From Reinekea marinisedimentorum (GTDB lineage Bacteria > Pseudomonadota > Gammaproteobacteria > Pseudomonadales > Natronospirillaceae): a stretch of 64,000 nucleotides of DNA. The notes below the pieces were generated by a model. It did no database searches. It was not told where the DNA came from and saw only the letters and a program-made list of their open reading frames with translations. This document shows positions 32,715 to 43,158 of this stretch, in pieces (positions within the stretch are counted from its first letter, which is position 1; every line of letters starts with the position of its first letter). Both the position numbers and the translations under genes were made by a program. The stretch lies in contig NZ_SLZR01000002.1 of assembly GCF_004341165.1 (NCBI RefSeq), positions 372,001-436,000 of the forward strand. The letters run 5' to 3'.

Positions 32715-34367
32715 ATGACGACAGATACCCGGCCAACGGAAAACCTACCCGCTGATTTTTCGAATATTATTTCTGATCATTCATTGGAAGCGATCTTTAT
32801 ATTCGATAGCAATCTGCAGTGCCTGGATGCCAACGAGGCGGCAGCCAAGCTGTTCCAGTATCGCGCCGAAGATTTTATCGGCACTGACAGCTCCTTTCTG
32901 ATTGCACCGGAGCACCGGCACATCGCCACCGAGAATGCCAGAAGCAAAACCACCGCACCCTATATTCTGGAACTGATAAAGAATGACGGCACCCACTTTC
33001 AAGGGCTGATACAAGGCACCAATGTCAGCATTCCCGGTCAGGAGCTGCGCGTTACCACCGTGCGAGACTTAACCGGCCTGAATGAACTGGAAAGACAACG
33101 TCAGAATTCATCGGACAAGCTGGCCTCAATTTATGCTAACCAGCTTGCCGGTATCGTGGTCATCGATGGCAGCAGAACGATCAAACAGGCGAACGATAAA
33201 TCAGCACACATACTTGGCTTTGACAGGGCCGAAGAAATCATCGGTATTCCGTTAACGACAATTCATGTTTCTAAAGAGAAGCAGGAAAAATTTGACCAGC
33301 TCTATACGCATGGAAAGGTTCCAGCGACCGGCTTAACAGAAGAGTTTTCCTTTTACAAAAAGGATGGCAGCAAAGCCTGGCTTAAGGTATCCGGCAGCCC
33401 GATCAGCAAGGCAAACCCGCCCGACCTGAGCAAGGGTATTGTCTGGATTATTCACGACATCAGCGATCTGAAGGCGACAGAAGTCAAACTGGAGCAGGCG
33501 TTTCGTGAGCTGGAGGTGATATTCAACTACGCCAACGTTGCCATTGTGTTCACCATTGGTGACCGCATCATTAAAAAAACCAACCAAACCTTTGTCGATA
33601 TGTTCGGCGGTGAATCACCGGAAGACTGGGTCGGCCGCTCCGCCAAAGACTTTCATACAGACGATGAATCGTTTTATAAATTCGGCGCTCAATACCATGC
33701 CATACTGACCAGCAACGATGTGCGCGAAGTGGACTATCAGTTTAAATCGCGCAACGGAAAAATACTGTGGGCCACAATTTCCGGCCGGGCATTAGATACC
33801 ACCCAGCCTGCCGACCTGACCAAGGGTGTCATTTGGGTGCTCAAAGACATCACCCAACGCAAAGCCATGGAGCAGGAGCTGATACGGCTGAGCCGTGAAG
33901 ACGCACTCACCGGTGCCTCCAACCGCCGCCACTTTTTTGAGCAGGCAAACCGTGAAATCAACATCATGCGCCGCTACGGTAAAACGCTGTCGCTGCTGAT
34001 GCTGGATATCGATTTCTTCAAGAAGATTAACGACCAGTATGGCCACAGTGTCGGCGATCAGGCATTAATCTGCTTTGCCAAGCTGTGCAAAAAATCTGTT
34101 CGTGAAGAAGACCTGGTGGGCCGTTTGGGTGGTGAAGAGTTTGCCATTCTACTGCTCGATACCAGCCTCAACCGGGCCGAGGAAGTGGCCAGGCGAATAC
34201 TGGAAGACCTCAGCAAACAAACCTGCGATTTACCGATTAAATCGATGACCGCCAGTATTGGCGCGGTGGAAGTTAGCCACAGCGAAACGCTGGAACAAGC
34301 GCTGGCCCGTGCCGACCAGCTGCTCTACAAAGCCAAACACAATGGCAAAAACCGGGTTGAGACCTAG
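32715..34367 (+). CDS. Diguanylate cyclase with three PAS domains
   Basis: A 550-residue cytoplasmic sensor enzyme that should make cyclic di-GMP. Three PAS domains lie at about 15-130, 140-250 and 262-375. The second and third each end in a motif like TTQPADLTKGVIWVLKDIT that is typical of the family. The GGDEF domain (~385-550) has the active-site GGEEF at residues 472-476, and an RxxD inhibitory site (REED) five residues before it, so product feedback is expected. There is no membrane helix, so the PAS domains sense a cytoplasmic cue. It is convergent with the histidine kinase gene, six bases away. Confidence 0.93.
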   Translation: MTTDTRPTENLPADFSNIISDHSLEAIFIFDSNLQCLDANEAAAKLFQYRAEDFIGTDSSFLIAPEHRHIATENARSKTTAPYILELIKNDGTHFQGLIQGTNVSIPGQELRVTTVRDLTGLNELERQRQNSSDKLASIYANQLAGIVVIDGSRTIKQANDKSAHILGFDRAEEIIGIPLTTIHVSKEKQEKFDQLYTHGKVPATGLTEEFSFYKKDGSKAWLKVSGSPISKANPPDLSKGIVWIIHDISDLKATEVKLEQAFRELEVIFNYANVAIVFTIGDRIIKKTNQTFVDMFGGESPEDWVGRSAKDFHTDDESFYKFGAQYHAILTSNDVREVDYQFKSRNGKILWATISGRALDTTQPADLTKGVIWVLKDITQRKAMEQELIRLSREDALTGASNRRHFFEQANREINIMRRYGKTLSLLMLDIDFFKKINDQYGHSVGDQALICFAKLCKKSVREEDLVGRLGGEEFAILLLDTSLNRAEEVARRILEDLSKQTCDLPIKSMTASIGAVEVSHSETLEQALARADQLLYKAKHNGKNRVET

Positions 34368-34373
34368 CCGCGT

Positions 34374-35639
34374 CTAAAACTCGATGCAGGCCTCGTAGCG
34401 CTTGCTCTCGACCCTGTCACTGTACTTCCAGCCATAGCGCTCGGCCAGCTCACGGGTTAAACGCAGCCCCAGACCAAAACCTAAATCACCGGAATCGATG
34501 ACATCTTCCTCGCTGGTATTGACGATGGTAATTTTCCCGGCCGTCTGCAGCACCTCAACCTGACCACTGACAGTATGCTGATAGGCATTACGAATCAGAT
34601 TACCCACCACAATCTGGCACGGTACAAACGCCAGATTGATGGTGAAGGGTTCCGTTTTCACCACCAGCTCAACCGGTTTTTTATCGAGCAGATAATTTAA
34701 ATCGGCAACCAAGCCGGTCACCACCTGATCGAGTTCAATGGTTTCACTGGCGGGCAGGTTATCGTTGTCGCGGCTTAACCAGAGCAGTGTTTCGGTCAGG
34801 TTGGTCATGGTTTTACCGGCACGATCAATTCGGCTTAACACCTCAACCTGTTTTTCATCAGCAACGCCTTTTTGCTGCAGTTTTTTCAGCAAATCGGTAT
34901 TGGCACGAATCACAGAGATGGGCGTACGCAGCTCATGGCTGGCGTGCGCTAAAAACTTTTGCTCGCGGCTTAAGGCATCGTGTGCCGAGTTCAAACTGGC
35001 GTTCACTAACTCGGCCAGTGTGTTCAGTTCGCTGTAGTGAAAATCGGGTGTCGGTTGTTTTACACTGTTTTCATCCAACGCCTTAGCCCAGTTTTTCAAT
35101 GATTCTACCGGCCGGGCAATATTACGTATCACAACCAGCAGGCCACCAATAAACAGCAATAATGAACCGGCGGCGAGCAATATAACCCAGGCCACGGGTG
35201 TTGCGCGCACTGACTCATTTCTCATCTCTTCCGGTAAATAATGCAGGCCACCGACAAAACGCTCTTCACCGCTTTCGGTGAGAACACGGAAATAGACACC
35301 AACACCATCCGGATGCGACAGCAAGTCACCGCCAATGATCTTCTTTTGCAGCTGCCGGAAATGCTGCGTAGGCTCATTGTTGAACAGCTCCCGCAGGTCG
35401 GCCGGTAAATCCTGCCAGCGGCTTGCCACCACGTGATCAAAAACTTCGACCGGATGGCCATCACTGACACCTTCAACCATGGCCAGACGACCCATAATTG
35501 GTGCCGAGCCCACGTTAATGCCGCGATGCAGGTTCTCGATAGAGAGAACGGAAAAGGCAAGCGTAATAATGGTCACCAGAAAGATGGTGGCAACAATAAA
35601 ATAGAGCCGCAAACTGGGCCGGATATGGGTCGGTTTCAT
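34374..35639 (-). CDS. Sensor histidine kinase
   Basis: A 421-residue membrane kinase. Membrane helices are at about 13-35 and 180-202 with a periplasmic sensor of ~145 residues between. A HAMP-like linker, the HisKA phosphorylation site (HASHELRTPISVIRAN) and a HATPase domain with N-box (NLIRNAYQH) and G-box (GFGLGLRL) follow. It overlaps the response regulator gene by four bases (ATGA), so they form a two-component pair. The RND pump genes lie upstream in the same direction. The likely role is control of that pump in response to an envelope signal. Confidence 0.9.
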   Translation of the reverse strand: MKPTHIRPSLRLYFIVATIFLVTIITLAFSVLSIENLHRGINVGSAPIMGRLAMVEGVSDGHPVEVFDHVVASRWQDLPADLRELFNNEPTQHFRQLQKKIIGGDLLSHPDGVGVYFRVLTESGEERFVGGLHYLPEEMRNESVRATPVAWVILLAAGSLLLFIGGLLVVIRNIARPVESLKNWAKALDENSVKQPTPDFHYSELNTLAELVNASLNSAHDALSREQKFLAHASHELRTPISVIRANTDLLKKLQQKGVADEKQVEVLSRIDRAGKTMTNLTETLLWLSRDNDNLPASETIELDQVVTGLVADLNYLLDKKPVELVVKTEPFTINLAFVPCQIVVGNLIRNAYQHTVSGQVEVLQTAGKITIVNTSEEDVIDSGDLGFGLGLRLTRELAERYGWKYSDRVESKRYEACIEF

Positions 35640-36313
35640 AAAGAGATTGGCTCACCGATGGCGAAGCCGACATTCGGTACGGTTCGCAGAATATTTTTGT
35701 CGCCGGCTTTAGCCAGCTGTTTGCGCAGGTTAAAGATATGCACCTTCAGGCTGTTACTTTCCGGCTGATCATCGCCCCACACTTCCTGAAAAATACGCTC
35801 GCGTGAAACCGGGTTTGGGCTGTTCCGCAGCAGTACTTCCAGAATTTTAAATTCGGTCGGTGAAATTTTCAGTGCCGTACCATGATGGAAGGCCTGCGCA
35901 CCGGCCAGATCCAGCTCAATGCCTGCGACCTGCAGTTTTGTTACCTGGCCGCTCTTTCTTTTGGACAGAGCCAGCACCCGCGCCACCAGCTCTTCAACGG
36001 CAAAGGGCTTCACCAGGTAGTCATCTGCGCCGTGATCAAACCCAGTCAACTTATCGTTCAGAGTATCCATGGCCGTAAGCATCAATACCGGCGTATCAAT
36101 ACCCTGCTCACGCATTTTTTTACACACATTCAAACCGTTCATTAACGGCAAATTAAGATCGAGAACAATGACCTGATACCGGTTTTTCTCAATCAGATTC
36201 AGCCCAATCACACCATTCACAGCGTGATCGCAGCTGATATCTTCCATCTCAAAATAGTCGATCACCGCCGTCGCAAGATCGACATCGTCTTCAACCAGTA
36301 GAGCGTTTAGCAA
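35636..36313 (-). CDS. OmpR/PhoB-family response regulator
   Basis: About 226 residues: a receiver domain with acidic pocket (LVEDD), phospho-acceptor Asp in VLDLNLP and the KPF motif (DYLVKPFAVEEL), then a winged-helix DNA-binding domain (ISPTEFKILEVLLRN, SNSLKVHIFNLRKQL). I take TTG at 36313 as the start, because AAGGAA lies just upstream and the conserved receiver fold begins LLNALLVEDD. A longer frame to an ATG at 36373 reads through a heptamer repeat and gives an artificial N terminus. It pairs with the histidine kinase. Confidence 0.88.
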   Translation of the reverse strand: MLNALLVEDDVDLATAVIDYFEMEDISCDHAVNGVIGLNLIEKNRYQVIVLDLNLPLMNGLNVCKKMREQGIDTPVLMLTAMDTLNDKLTGFDHGADDYLVKPFAVEELVARVLALSKRKSGQVTKLQVAGIELDLAGAQAFHHGTALKISPTEFKILEVLLRNSPNPVSRERIFQEVWGDDQPESNSLKVHIFNLRKQLAKAGDKNILRTVPNVGFAIGEPISL

Positions 36314-36330
36314 TTTTGTTTTCCTTTTTA

Positions 36331-36393
<63 letters not shown>

Positions 36394-36404
36394 CACCTGC
36401 AACC

Positions 36405-39400
36405 TCAGGACGTCGCCAACTTCCGCCCAGTCAGCCTCGCCACAAGCGAGCGTAACAGGGTCTGCACCTCATAATTAATCAACAGCAGTGCCGGTATCAG
36501 CACCAGTGTGATAATTGTAGCGAACAGAATGCCATAACCTAAAGACGCCGCAGCCGGAATAATAAACTGCGCCTGGGTTGAGGTTTCCTGCAATAGCGGT
36601 GCAAGGCCGGCGAAGGTCGTCACCGAGGTGAGCAGTACGGCCCGCAAGCGACCGGTACAAGCCATGACAATGGCATCTCTCACCTGAGTGCTTTTATCTT
36701 TCATGATCTCGTTAAAGGTGGAAACCAGCAGCAGGCTGTCGTTCACCACCACGCCAGACAGCGCGAGAATACCAAACAGCGAAAGAATGCTAATCGTCAG
36801 ACCATTGAAATAGTGGCCCAGAATTGCACCAACCACACCAAACGGAATGGCCATCATGATCAGCAGCGGCTGAATATAGGAGCGCAACGGCACAGCGAGC
36901 AGTGCATAGATGGCAATCAGCGCCAGCACAAACAGCGTACTCATAGAACTTGCAGTCTCAGCCTGTTGCTCGGCTTCACCGGCAAAGTCGATCACCAGGT
37001 TGGTGTACTGGTTTTGCATTTCCGGGACCAGCGTGTTCTGGAACAAGGCTACCAGTTCGTTGGACGCAATGATGTCTTTATCAACATCAGCGGTGATGTA
37101 AATAGCCCGCATGGCGTCGATACGGGTAATGTCCGATTGCTGATAGTCGGTATACACCGTGGCAATGCTGCTCAACGGAACGGCCACACTACTGTCGGTG
37201 CGGATCATGGCGTTCATCACATCCGCCAGCGTTTGCCGCTGATCTTCCGGATAGCCCACCTGTACCTCTACTTCATCGCTGTCGCGCTGAAAACTTTGCA
37301 CCGTAGAGCCACCAAAATTAAGCAGCAGCTGTGAGGCCAGGTCGGCGGTTTCAATGCCCAAGGCACGACCCTGCTCATTCAGTTCAAACCGGTACTGCGG
37401 CACACCCGGGCTCATGTTGTCATCAATACCACTGACCCCTTCGGTGTTTTCCAGCATCTCTTTAAAGGCTTCGGCCACGGCAAAGACGGTTTCATCGTCA
37501 AAGGCTTTAATTTCCACCTTAAAGGCATCAACCATACGGCGACGGGCCGCAATAGAGACCTTCTTCACACCTTCGGGATTACCGGCCAGTGCGGTCCATT
37601 CTTTCGCTAACTCGTTGGAGCCATAAGCCGCATTGGCGCTCATCTCTACAGCCAGCTCACCGCTGCTGTCGCTTTCGGCCAGTACCTGAATACTGGCAAT
37701 GCCACTTTCACTGCCGCCGTATTTCTCGGTCAGTATTTTGTCGGCCTGCATGGCCGCGTTTTCCAGTTGCAACAAGGCTGACTCTGTCTGACCAAAGCTG
37801 GCATCGGCGTACATCGAAACCTCGCCACTGATGGTATCGCCTTCCACATCCGGGAAGAACGAGATGCGCACCTTGCCGGTTAACGGCATGCCAATCACCA
37901 GCACAAACAGAGCACCGAACAGAATCACCACCGCATAACGGTTCGCCAGCGCAAGCTTGATCACCTTACGGTAGATTTTATCGCTGAACCATTGCAGGCC
38001 TGAATCGCAGCCGTGTTGAATTTTATTCCACAGGCCTCTATTGCTATCGCGATGGGTATTCACGTGCGCCAGGTGAGAAGGCAAAATCAGTTTCGATTCC
38101 ACCATAGAAAGCAACAAACAGATGGTCACGATGGTGCCGAACTGAGCGTAAATCTGCCCGAGCGGCCCTTCTACGTTAGACAGCGAAACAAAGGCCGCCA
38201 CCGTGGTAAAGACACCAAACAGCGTCGGAACCGCGACTCGCAGGGTGCCGCGAATGGTGCTCTGAATGGTATCGCCTTCGCTGCGCCGGGTGCTGTAAAT
38301 ACTTTCACCCACAACCACGGCATCGTCGACGACAATCCCCAGCGCCATAATGAAGCCAAAGGTGGTCATCTCGTTAATGGTCAGCCCCATAAACGAATCG
38401 GTCATGAAGTACAGCGCTCCGAAAAACACGAACGGCAAACCGGCCGCCACCCAAATAGCAACACGCAGATTCAGGAACAACGCCAGCACGATAAACACCA
38501 GTGCAATACCCGACAGCGCATTCTTCACCAGCAGCGACAGGCGTTCCAAAATCAACGTACTGGAGTCATACCAGGTCACCAGTTCCACGTTTTCCGGCAG
38601 CGCGTTGCCGGCGTTCCATTGCGCCACCACGGCATTGGCCTGATCGACAATATTGGTCACATCACCAAATTCATCCATGACGATTTCAATTGCCATGCCG
38701 GACTGACCGTTATAGCGCGATAGGGTATAGCTGTCGTCATCAAAGGTTTCGCGGACGTTGGCGACATCACCGAGATAGATTTGTGTACCATCGTCGAGCG
38801 TCAGCAATGGAATTTTCACAAAATCCTGCTGGTTATAAGCCTGTTCGGAAACCGTCAGCTGCACTACCTTATCGTTGTTACGCAGGCTGGTAGAGCTGGA
38901 AGAGCTCGATTCGGCATTAATGGCATCGGAAACATCCGAAAAGCTCAGGCCATAGGCCTGTAGTTTCGCTTCGTCCAGTTCAACAGCGATCACCGGGTCG
39001 GCGGTGGCTTTAATGTCTAAATCCCGAATGGCCGATTGCGACAGCAAATCGGATTTAATGCGTTCGGCTAAATCCTGAAAGGTTTCACGATCGGCATCAC
39101 CATACAGCTGTACCCAGATGGCATGTTCTTCACGCGTAGCCTTAGAAATAATTGGGTTATCGGCATCGCTGGGAAAGTCATTGATGGCATCGACTTGGGT
39201 TTTAATGTCATCGTACAAATCATCGAGTGGGTAATCACTTTCCTTTTCCACCATGACGCTGGCACCGCTAGAATTCGATGTTGTGGTAATGCGATCAATA
39301 CCGGCGACACTTTCCAGCGCTTCTTCAATCTTCAGCGCGATGCCTTCTTCTGCCTGCTGCGGGTCACCACTGTCGTAGCTGACTGAGATAGTGACTCGGT

Positions 39401-39554
39401 CCGGATCTAAACTCGGGAACGATTCTTTGCGCAATTCGTTGAGCGACAATACGCCCATAATAATGGTGGAAATCAGCAGCAGGTTGGCGGCAACCGAGTT
39501 GCGCGCAAACCAGCCGATAATGCCTTCGCCAGGCAGGTGTTGATTCTCGCTCAT
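36405..39554 (-). CDS. RND efflux transporter, inner-membrane pump subunit
   Basis: A 1049-residue RND permease with the twelve-helix, two-large-loop architecture. The N terminus WFARNSVAANLLLISTIIMG and the pore segment ESFPSLDPDRVTI are typical. The proton-relay aspartates lie in GIVVDDAVVVGE (fourth helix), and the second-half motif LSGVVVNDSLLLV is present. It has the greatest resemblance to hydrophobe/amphiphile-type pumps of marine gammaproteobacteria; the drug range is not predictable. The adaptor and outer-membrane genes lie directly upstream with gaps of four and three bases, giving a complete tripartite pump. Confidence 0.93.
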   Translation of the reverse strand: MSENQHLPGEGIIGWFARNSVAANLLLISTIIMGVLSLNELRKESFPSLDPDRVTISVSYDSGDPQQAEEGIALKIEEALESVAGIDRITTTSNSSGASVMVEKESDYPLDDLYDDIKTQVDAINDFPSDADNPIISKATREEHAIWVQLYGDADRETFQDLAERIKSDLLSQSAIRDLDIKATADPVIAVELDEAKLQAYGLSFSDVSDAINAESSSSSSTSLRNNDKVVQLTVSEQAYNQQDFVKIPLLTLDDGTQIYLGDVANVRETFDDDSYTLSRYNGQSGMAIEIVMDEFGDVTNIVDQANAVVAQWNAGNALPENVELVTWYDSSTLILERLSLLVKNALSGIALVFIVLALFLNLRVAIWVAAGLPFVFFGALYFMTDSFMGLTINEMTTFGFIMALGIVVDDAVVVGESIYSTRRSEGDTIQSTIRGTLRVAVPTLFGVFTTVAAFVSLSNVEGPLGQIYAQFGTIVTICLLLSMVESKLILPSHLAHVNTHRDSNRGLWNKIQHGCDSGLQWFSDKIYRKVIKLALANRYAVVILFGALFVLVIGMPLTGKVRISFFPDVEGDTISGEVSMYADASFGQTESALLQLENAAMQADKILTEKYGGSESGIASIQVLAESDSSGELAVEMSANAAYGSNELAKEWTALAGNPEGVKKVSIAARRRMVDAFKVEIKAFDDETVFAVAEAFKEMLENTEGVSGIDDNMSPGVPQYRFELNEQGRALGIETADLASQLLLNFGGSTVQSFQRDSDEVEVQVGYPEDQRQTLADVMNAMIRTDSSVAVPLSSIATVYTDYQQSDITRIDAMRAIYITADVDKDIIASNELVALFQNTLVPEMQNQYTNLVIDFAGEAEQQAETASSMSTLFVLALIAIYALLAVPLRSYIQPLLIMMAIPFGVVGAILGHYFNGLTISILSLFGILALSGVVVNDSLLLVSTFNEIMKDKSTQVRDAIVMACTGRLRAVLLTSVTTFAGLAPLLQETSTQAQFIIPAAASLGYGILFATIITLVLIPALLLINYEVQTLLRSLVARLTGRKLATS

Positions 39555-39558
39555 GCTG

Positions 39559-40803
39559 TTAGCCCTCTACCTTGGCGGAAACCTGCATACCCACCACATA
39601 GTTGGTCAGCGGTCGTTTCACAACCTGGGCACTGCTCAGGCCTTCGATCGGCGCAACATAGACGGTACCGGCTTTTTCAAACAACTTGTTGGCGGCGACT
39701 TTTTTCAGCTGGTTGTGATCATCGACATACCAGATATCACCGGACTGAGAAATAGCGGATGCCGGCAATGCCCAGGTATCGTTCAAAGTGCGGCCGCTGA
39801 TCGCTGCCTGCACAAAGGTGCCGGGGAACAGCCCCACTTCCTGATCGAACGGGTTCTCAACGGCCACCACAATAGAACGCTGACGCGAGGTGGTATCCAC
39901 ATGCTGCTCTACCCGAATGACATAACCTTGCCAGCTGTTCTTACCTTCGGTATCGGTCAGTGTGACCGGCCATTGGTTTTTCTGCTGCGCAAGGTCTGCG
40001 TTACTTAACTTCGGCAGGTTCTGCCACTGACTGACCGAAAGCGGAATTTCAATTTCTACACGATCGGTACTGTACAGTTCAGCAACGTTGGTACCGGATT
40101 GCACATAGCTGCCCGGTTGCACGTTGCGCTCAACAATCAGTGCATCAAAGGGTGCGGTAATCACGGTTTTGGCTAAATCCTGTTCAGCCTTTTCCAGGCT
40201 GTAGCGGGCGTTTTCCACCACCGCTTCAGCAGCGGCCAGTTGTGGTTCGCGCAGTACCAGCGATGAATTCGGCTCGCCTTCCAGGCCAGAGCGCTGCCAT
40301 TCCAGTCGCGCCTGCTCACCGGTGCGCTGCTCTTCCAGTAAATCCAGTTCGGCCTGGGCCAAATTGGATTCCGCTTCCGCAACGGCCTGACGGTAAGCGG
40401 TGTTTTCCAGCGTGATCAGCACATCACCCTGGTTCACCCGCTGACCCACTTCAAAGTTATCAGCCAGGCTGGCAACACGGCCACTCACTTCGGCGGTATA
40501 GCTGATGGCATAATGCGCCACCGCCTCGCCATAGCCCTTTACCTCGGCCTGATAATTTTCAGCCGAAACAGCCACAACAGAAACATTCATTGCCGAAGCC
40601 GCTGTCTGCTGTTGGGGTGCGCCGGGGCCAGCCTGCGTAGCGGCACCCGCCGCGGGCTGTGCGGTTTCGGTTTGTTCCAGCGGTGGGGCACCGGGTTTGT
40701 CGCCCGGGCCAGAAGTCGGGTTCCCAAAGGTAATCGCTATAGCTCCGGCTAAGCAGGTAATGGATATCAAAACGATGAGGTTTGGCATAACTTTCAATTT
40801 CAT
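39559..40803 (-). CDS. RND efflux periplasmic adaptor subunit
   Basis: A 414-residue membrane fusion protein. An N-terminal membrane anchor (LIVLISITCLAGAIAITFG) is followed by a Pro/Gly/Gln-rich stretch (~30-68). The lipoyl-type half (GRVASLADNFEVGQRVNQGD, LIVERNVQPGSYVQSG) flanks a coiled-coil hairpin (~130-200). The beta-barrel and C-terminal domains are present. It links the RND pump to the TolC-like channel. It lies between those two genes in the operon. Confidence 0.92.
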   Translation of the reverse strand: MKLKVMPNLIVLISITCLAGAIAITFGNPTSGPGDKPGAPPLEQTETAQPAAGAATQAGPGAPQQQTAASAMNVSVVAVSAENYQAEVKGYGEAVAHYAISYTAEVSGRVASLADNFEVGQRVNQGDVLITLENTAYRQAVAEAESNLAQAELDLLEEQRTGEQARLEWQRSGLEGEPNSSLVLREPQLAAAEAVVENARYSLEKAEQDLAKTVITAPFDALIVERNVQPGSYVQSGTNVAELYSTDRVEIEIPLSVSQWQNLPKLSNADLAQQKNQWPVTLTDTEGKNSWQGYVIRVEQHVDTTSRQRSIVVAVENPFDQEVGLFPGTFVQAAISGRTLNDTWALPASAISQSGDIWYVDDHNQLKKVAANKLFEKAGTVYVAPIEGLSSAQVVKRPLTNYVVGMQVSAKVEG

Positions 40804-40806
40804 TTC

Positions 40807-42168
40807 TTAAACTCCTAATCCGAGAGCCAGCCCCAAGCTGATTCGATTGTAGAGGCGATTAAATTTGGCTTGTGCAAGCTGTGCCTGCGCGTCGAATAAA
40901 CTGGTTTGCGAAGAGATCAGGTCGGAAATATCCACCAACCCTTCACGGTAATTTTCCTGATAGTGCTGGAAACTGCTTTGTGCATTTTTCAGCGCGTCTT
41001 CCAGGTGTTGCTGCTGCAGCGCCAGCGAGTTTTCCTGACCTAAGGCTTCCTCAACTTCATACACCGCGGTGAGCAGCGTTTCCTGATAGGCCCAGTAGGC
41101 ATTTTCCGCGGTCAGCTCGGCAATTTCGGCACTGGCTTTTAAACTGCCGGCGTTAAACACCGGGGCAGAGAGTGAGCCGAGCAGGCTCCACACCGGGTCG
41201 GTAAACAGCGACTCCACCAGCGAGGTGTTGGAATCCGTCACCGATGCCGACAGGCTTAAACTGGGCAGCATGTCTTTGTAGGCGGCTTTGGCGCGGTAGT
41301 CTTCGGCTTCAATATCGAGATAGGCGCTTTGCAAATCCGGCCGGCGGGCAAGATCTTGCTCGGGCAACGAAGCCAATGGTGTCATCACTTCCGGGAACTC
41401 GGAACCGATATTCAGGTTCAGGTCTTGTCCAAGCAGGCCCACCAGCAGAGTCAGGTCGCGCTTGCTGGATGCCAGCTCTTCTGAATAAGAAGCGAGGCTC
41501 GAGCGGGCTGTGGCGCTGCTGGTGCGGGCGGTATCGAGATCGTCTAAATCACCCAGGCCAGCACGGTACTGCTCCAGAATAATGCTTTCGTTGGCATCCA
41601 GAACCTTCAGCCGTGCACTCTGAATTTCAACCACCTGCTGCTGATAAGCGATCTGCAGCCAGGCTCTCATGATGTCGGCCGCCAGTGTATCTCTGGCCGA
41701 TTGCAGGCTTGCCGCAGAGCTGGCGATATCCTTGGCAGCGGCACTGCTGTTGTCGGCCAGGCGCTTCCAGATATCCATTTCCCAACTGACGGTGACATCC
41801 GGTGAAAAGGTGGTGTCCGAACCGTCTTCTTTGTAGGCATCAAAACCGGCCGTGACACTCGGCTTGCTGTCACTGGTGGTTGACGTACGCTGGGCATAGG
41901 CCATTTTCAGGGCCAGCAGGGTTTGCTGCACACCGGGGTTTGAATCGAGCGCCTGCACGATCAAATCATTCAGTTCAGGAATGTTCATTAGGTCGGTCAG
42001 TTGCATCGCTTCAACAGCGTTGTTCTGCGCGCCCTGCCAACTGAAGGTTTGTTCCAGCGATTGATCCGCCAGCTCAGAATAGGTTTGCTGGGGTGTGGTG
42101 GCGCACCCGGCCAGAGCAAGCAATGCAATGCCCGCGAGTGCAAAGTTCCCCCGGTAAAGAGACGTCAT
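40807..42168 (-). CDS. TolC/NodT-family outer-membrane efflux lipoprotein
   Basis: A 453-residue outer-membrane factor. The N terminus ends in the lipobox LALAGC (Cys22), so it is lipid-anchored. Two TolC repeats follow, with long helical segments and the motif LPEQDLARRPDLQSAYLDIEA that is typical of NodT-type channels. The ribosome-binding site is strong (GGAGGTAACAC before ATG). It is the first gene of the operon channel-adaptor-pump-response regulator-kinase. Confidence 0.92.
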   Translation of the reverse strand: MTSLYRGNFALAGIALLALAGCATTPQQTYSELADQSLEQTFSWQGAQNNAVEAMQLTDLMNIPELNDLIVQALDSNPGVQQTLLALKMAYAQRTSTTSDSKPSVTAGFDAYKEDGSDTTFSPDVTVSWEMDIWKRLADNSSAAAKDIASSAASLQSARDTLAADIMRAWLQIAYQQQVVEIQSARLKVLDANESIILEQYRAGLGDLDDLDTARTSSATARSSLASYSEELASSKRDLTLLVGLLGQDLNLNIGSEFPEVMTPLASLPEQDLARRPDLQSAYLDIEAEDYRAKAAYKDMLPSLSLSASVTDSNTSLVESLFTDPVWSLLGSLSAPVFNAGSLKASAEIAELTAENAYWAYQETLLTAVYEVEEALGQENSLALQQQHLEDALKNAQSSFQHYQENYREGLVDISDLISSQTSLFDAQAQLAQAKFNRLYNRISLGLALGLGV

Positions 42169-42238
42169 GTGTTACCTCCGCTAGTTTATGGCGGCAGATT
42201 ACTCACATATCGGTTAAGGAAGGGTTAAGGGTTACCGG

Positions 42239-43051
42239 TCAATCCTGTCCATGTGGCTGAGCCAGCTCACATATAGGTTGCGACCCCTCGCCAAAGGCCT
42301 GCAGGCAATACTCCCGCAGCAGGCCTTCCTGCTTTATTTGCACAATAACATCTTGCAGTTGCGGAGCCAGCCAACTGTGTCTGCGATGCACATAGGGGTA
42401 CAGGTTGACCGTTTCCAGCACACCAGCAAAAGCGATGTGGTCCCGGAAGGCATCCTGCTGCAGGTAGTAGTACATATCAATCATGTCGTGCACAAAGACA
42501 TCGCTGTTCCTGAATTTCAGATTAATCAGACCATCGCGGCTGTAAGACACACTGGAAAGGTTCTCTGGTGCGATTAAATTGCTCAGCCTGCGTTGGTTCA
42601 ATTCAATACCCCGGACATACTCAACAACCAAATCGCCACCGGCCAGGCTGCTCCAGTCGCCAAAATAGCTGTAGCTTTCATCTTTGCGAACGAAGGCTGC
42701 AGTTGGAATACTGATCACCGGCTCGTCTACCCGAAGCTGATTGTGAAACTGATGCCCGTATTCATAAACCCGATACATCTGGCCATCGATTAAGCCGGAC
42801 TCGGCCATGAAAGAACTGCGCAGCGTTGGTAAGTAGTATATTTGCAGCGGAATATTGAGGCGGCGGAAAGCCTCACCGTAAACCAGCGCCATCCAGCGCG
42901 CGAGAGGTGTTCCCTTTGCTGGGCCACACTGCATAACAAAGGGTTGGGATTTGAACGCAGGCTCGGCCAGTACCAGGCTGTATACAAGCGAAAGCCCCAT
43001 CAAAGCAAACAGTGTTTTGTTAAGCCGACCCAACAGCGCCATATTGACCAC
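42239..43051 (-). CDS. Periplasmic substrate-binding-like protein (paralogue A)
   Basis: A 270-residue secreted protein with a signal peptide (TLFALMGLSLVYSLVLAEP). The fold of family-3 periplasmic binding proteins is suggested by YLPTLRSSFMAESGLIDGQ, VVEYVRGIELNQRRL and the C-terminal IVQIKQEGLLREYCLQAFG segment. No permease or ATPase lies next to it. Such orphan binding proteins often serve as sensors or scavengers. It is a diverged relative of the next gene (43159-43950): both share the YLP-R-G-M-E-G-DGQ pattern and a late LYP(Y/F)VHR(R/K)HS motif. Confidence 0.72.
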   Translation of the reverse strand: MVNMALLGRLNKTLFALMGLSLVYSLVLAEPAFKSQPFVMQCGPAKGTPLARWMALVYGEAFRRLNIPLQIYYLPTLRSSFMAESGLIDGQMYRVYEYGHQFHNQLRVDEPVISIPTAAFVRKDESYSYFGDWSSLAGGDLVVEYVRGIELNQRRLSNLIAPENLSSVSYSRDGLINLKFRNSDVFVHDMIDMYYYLQQDAFRDHIAFAGVLETVNLYPYVHRRHSWLAPQLQDVIVQIKQEGLLREYCLQAFGEGSQPICELAQPHGQD

Positions 43052-43158
43052 TTAATCATTGCAACCTGATCATTATAGTCACCCGCGGAAAAGGTGAAGA
43101 AAAAACACAGGCGCGCCAAGCACCACACTGTTTTTATGCGCTTAATTCAGCGCTGCGG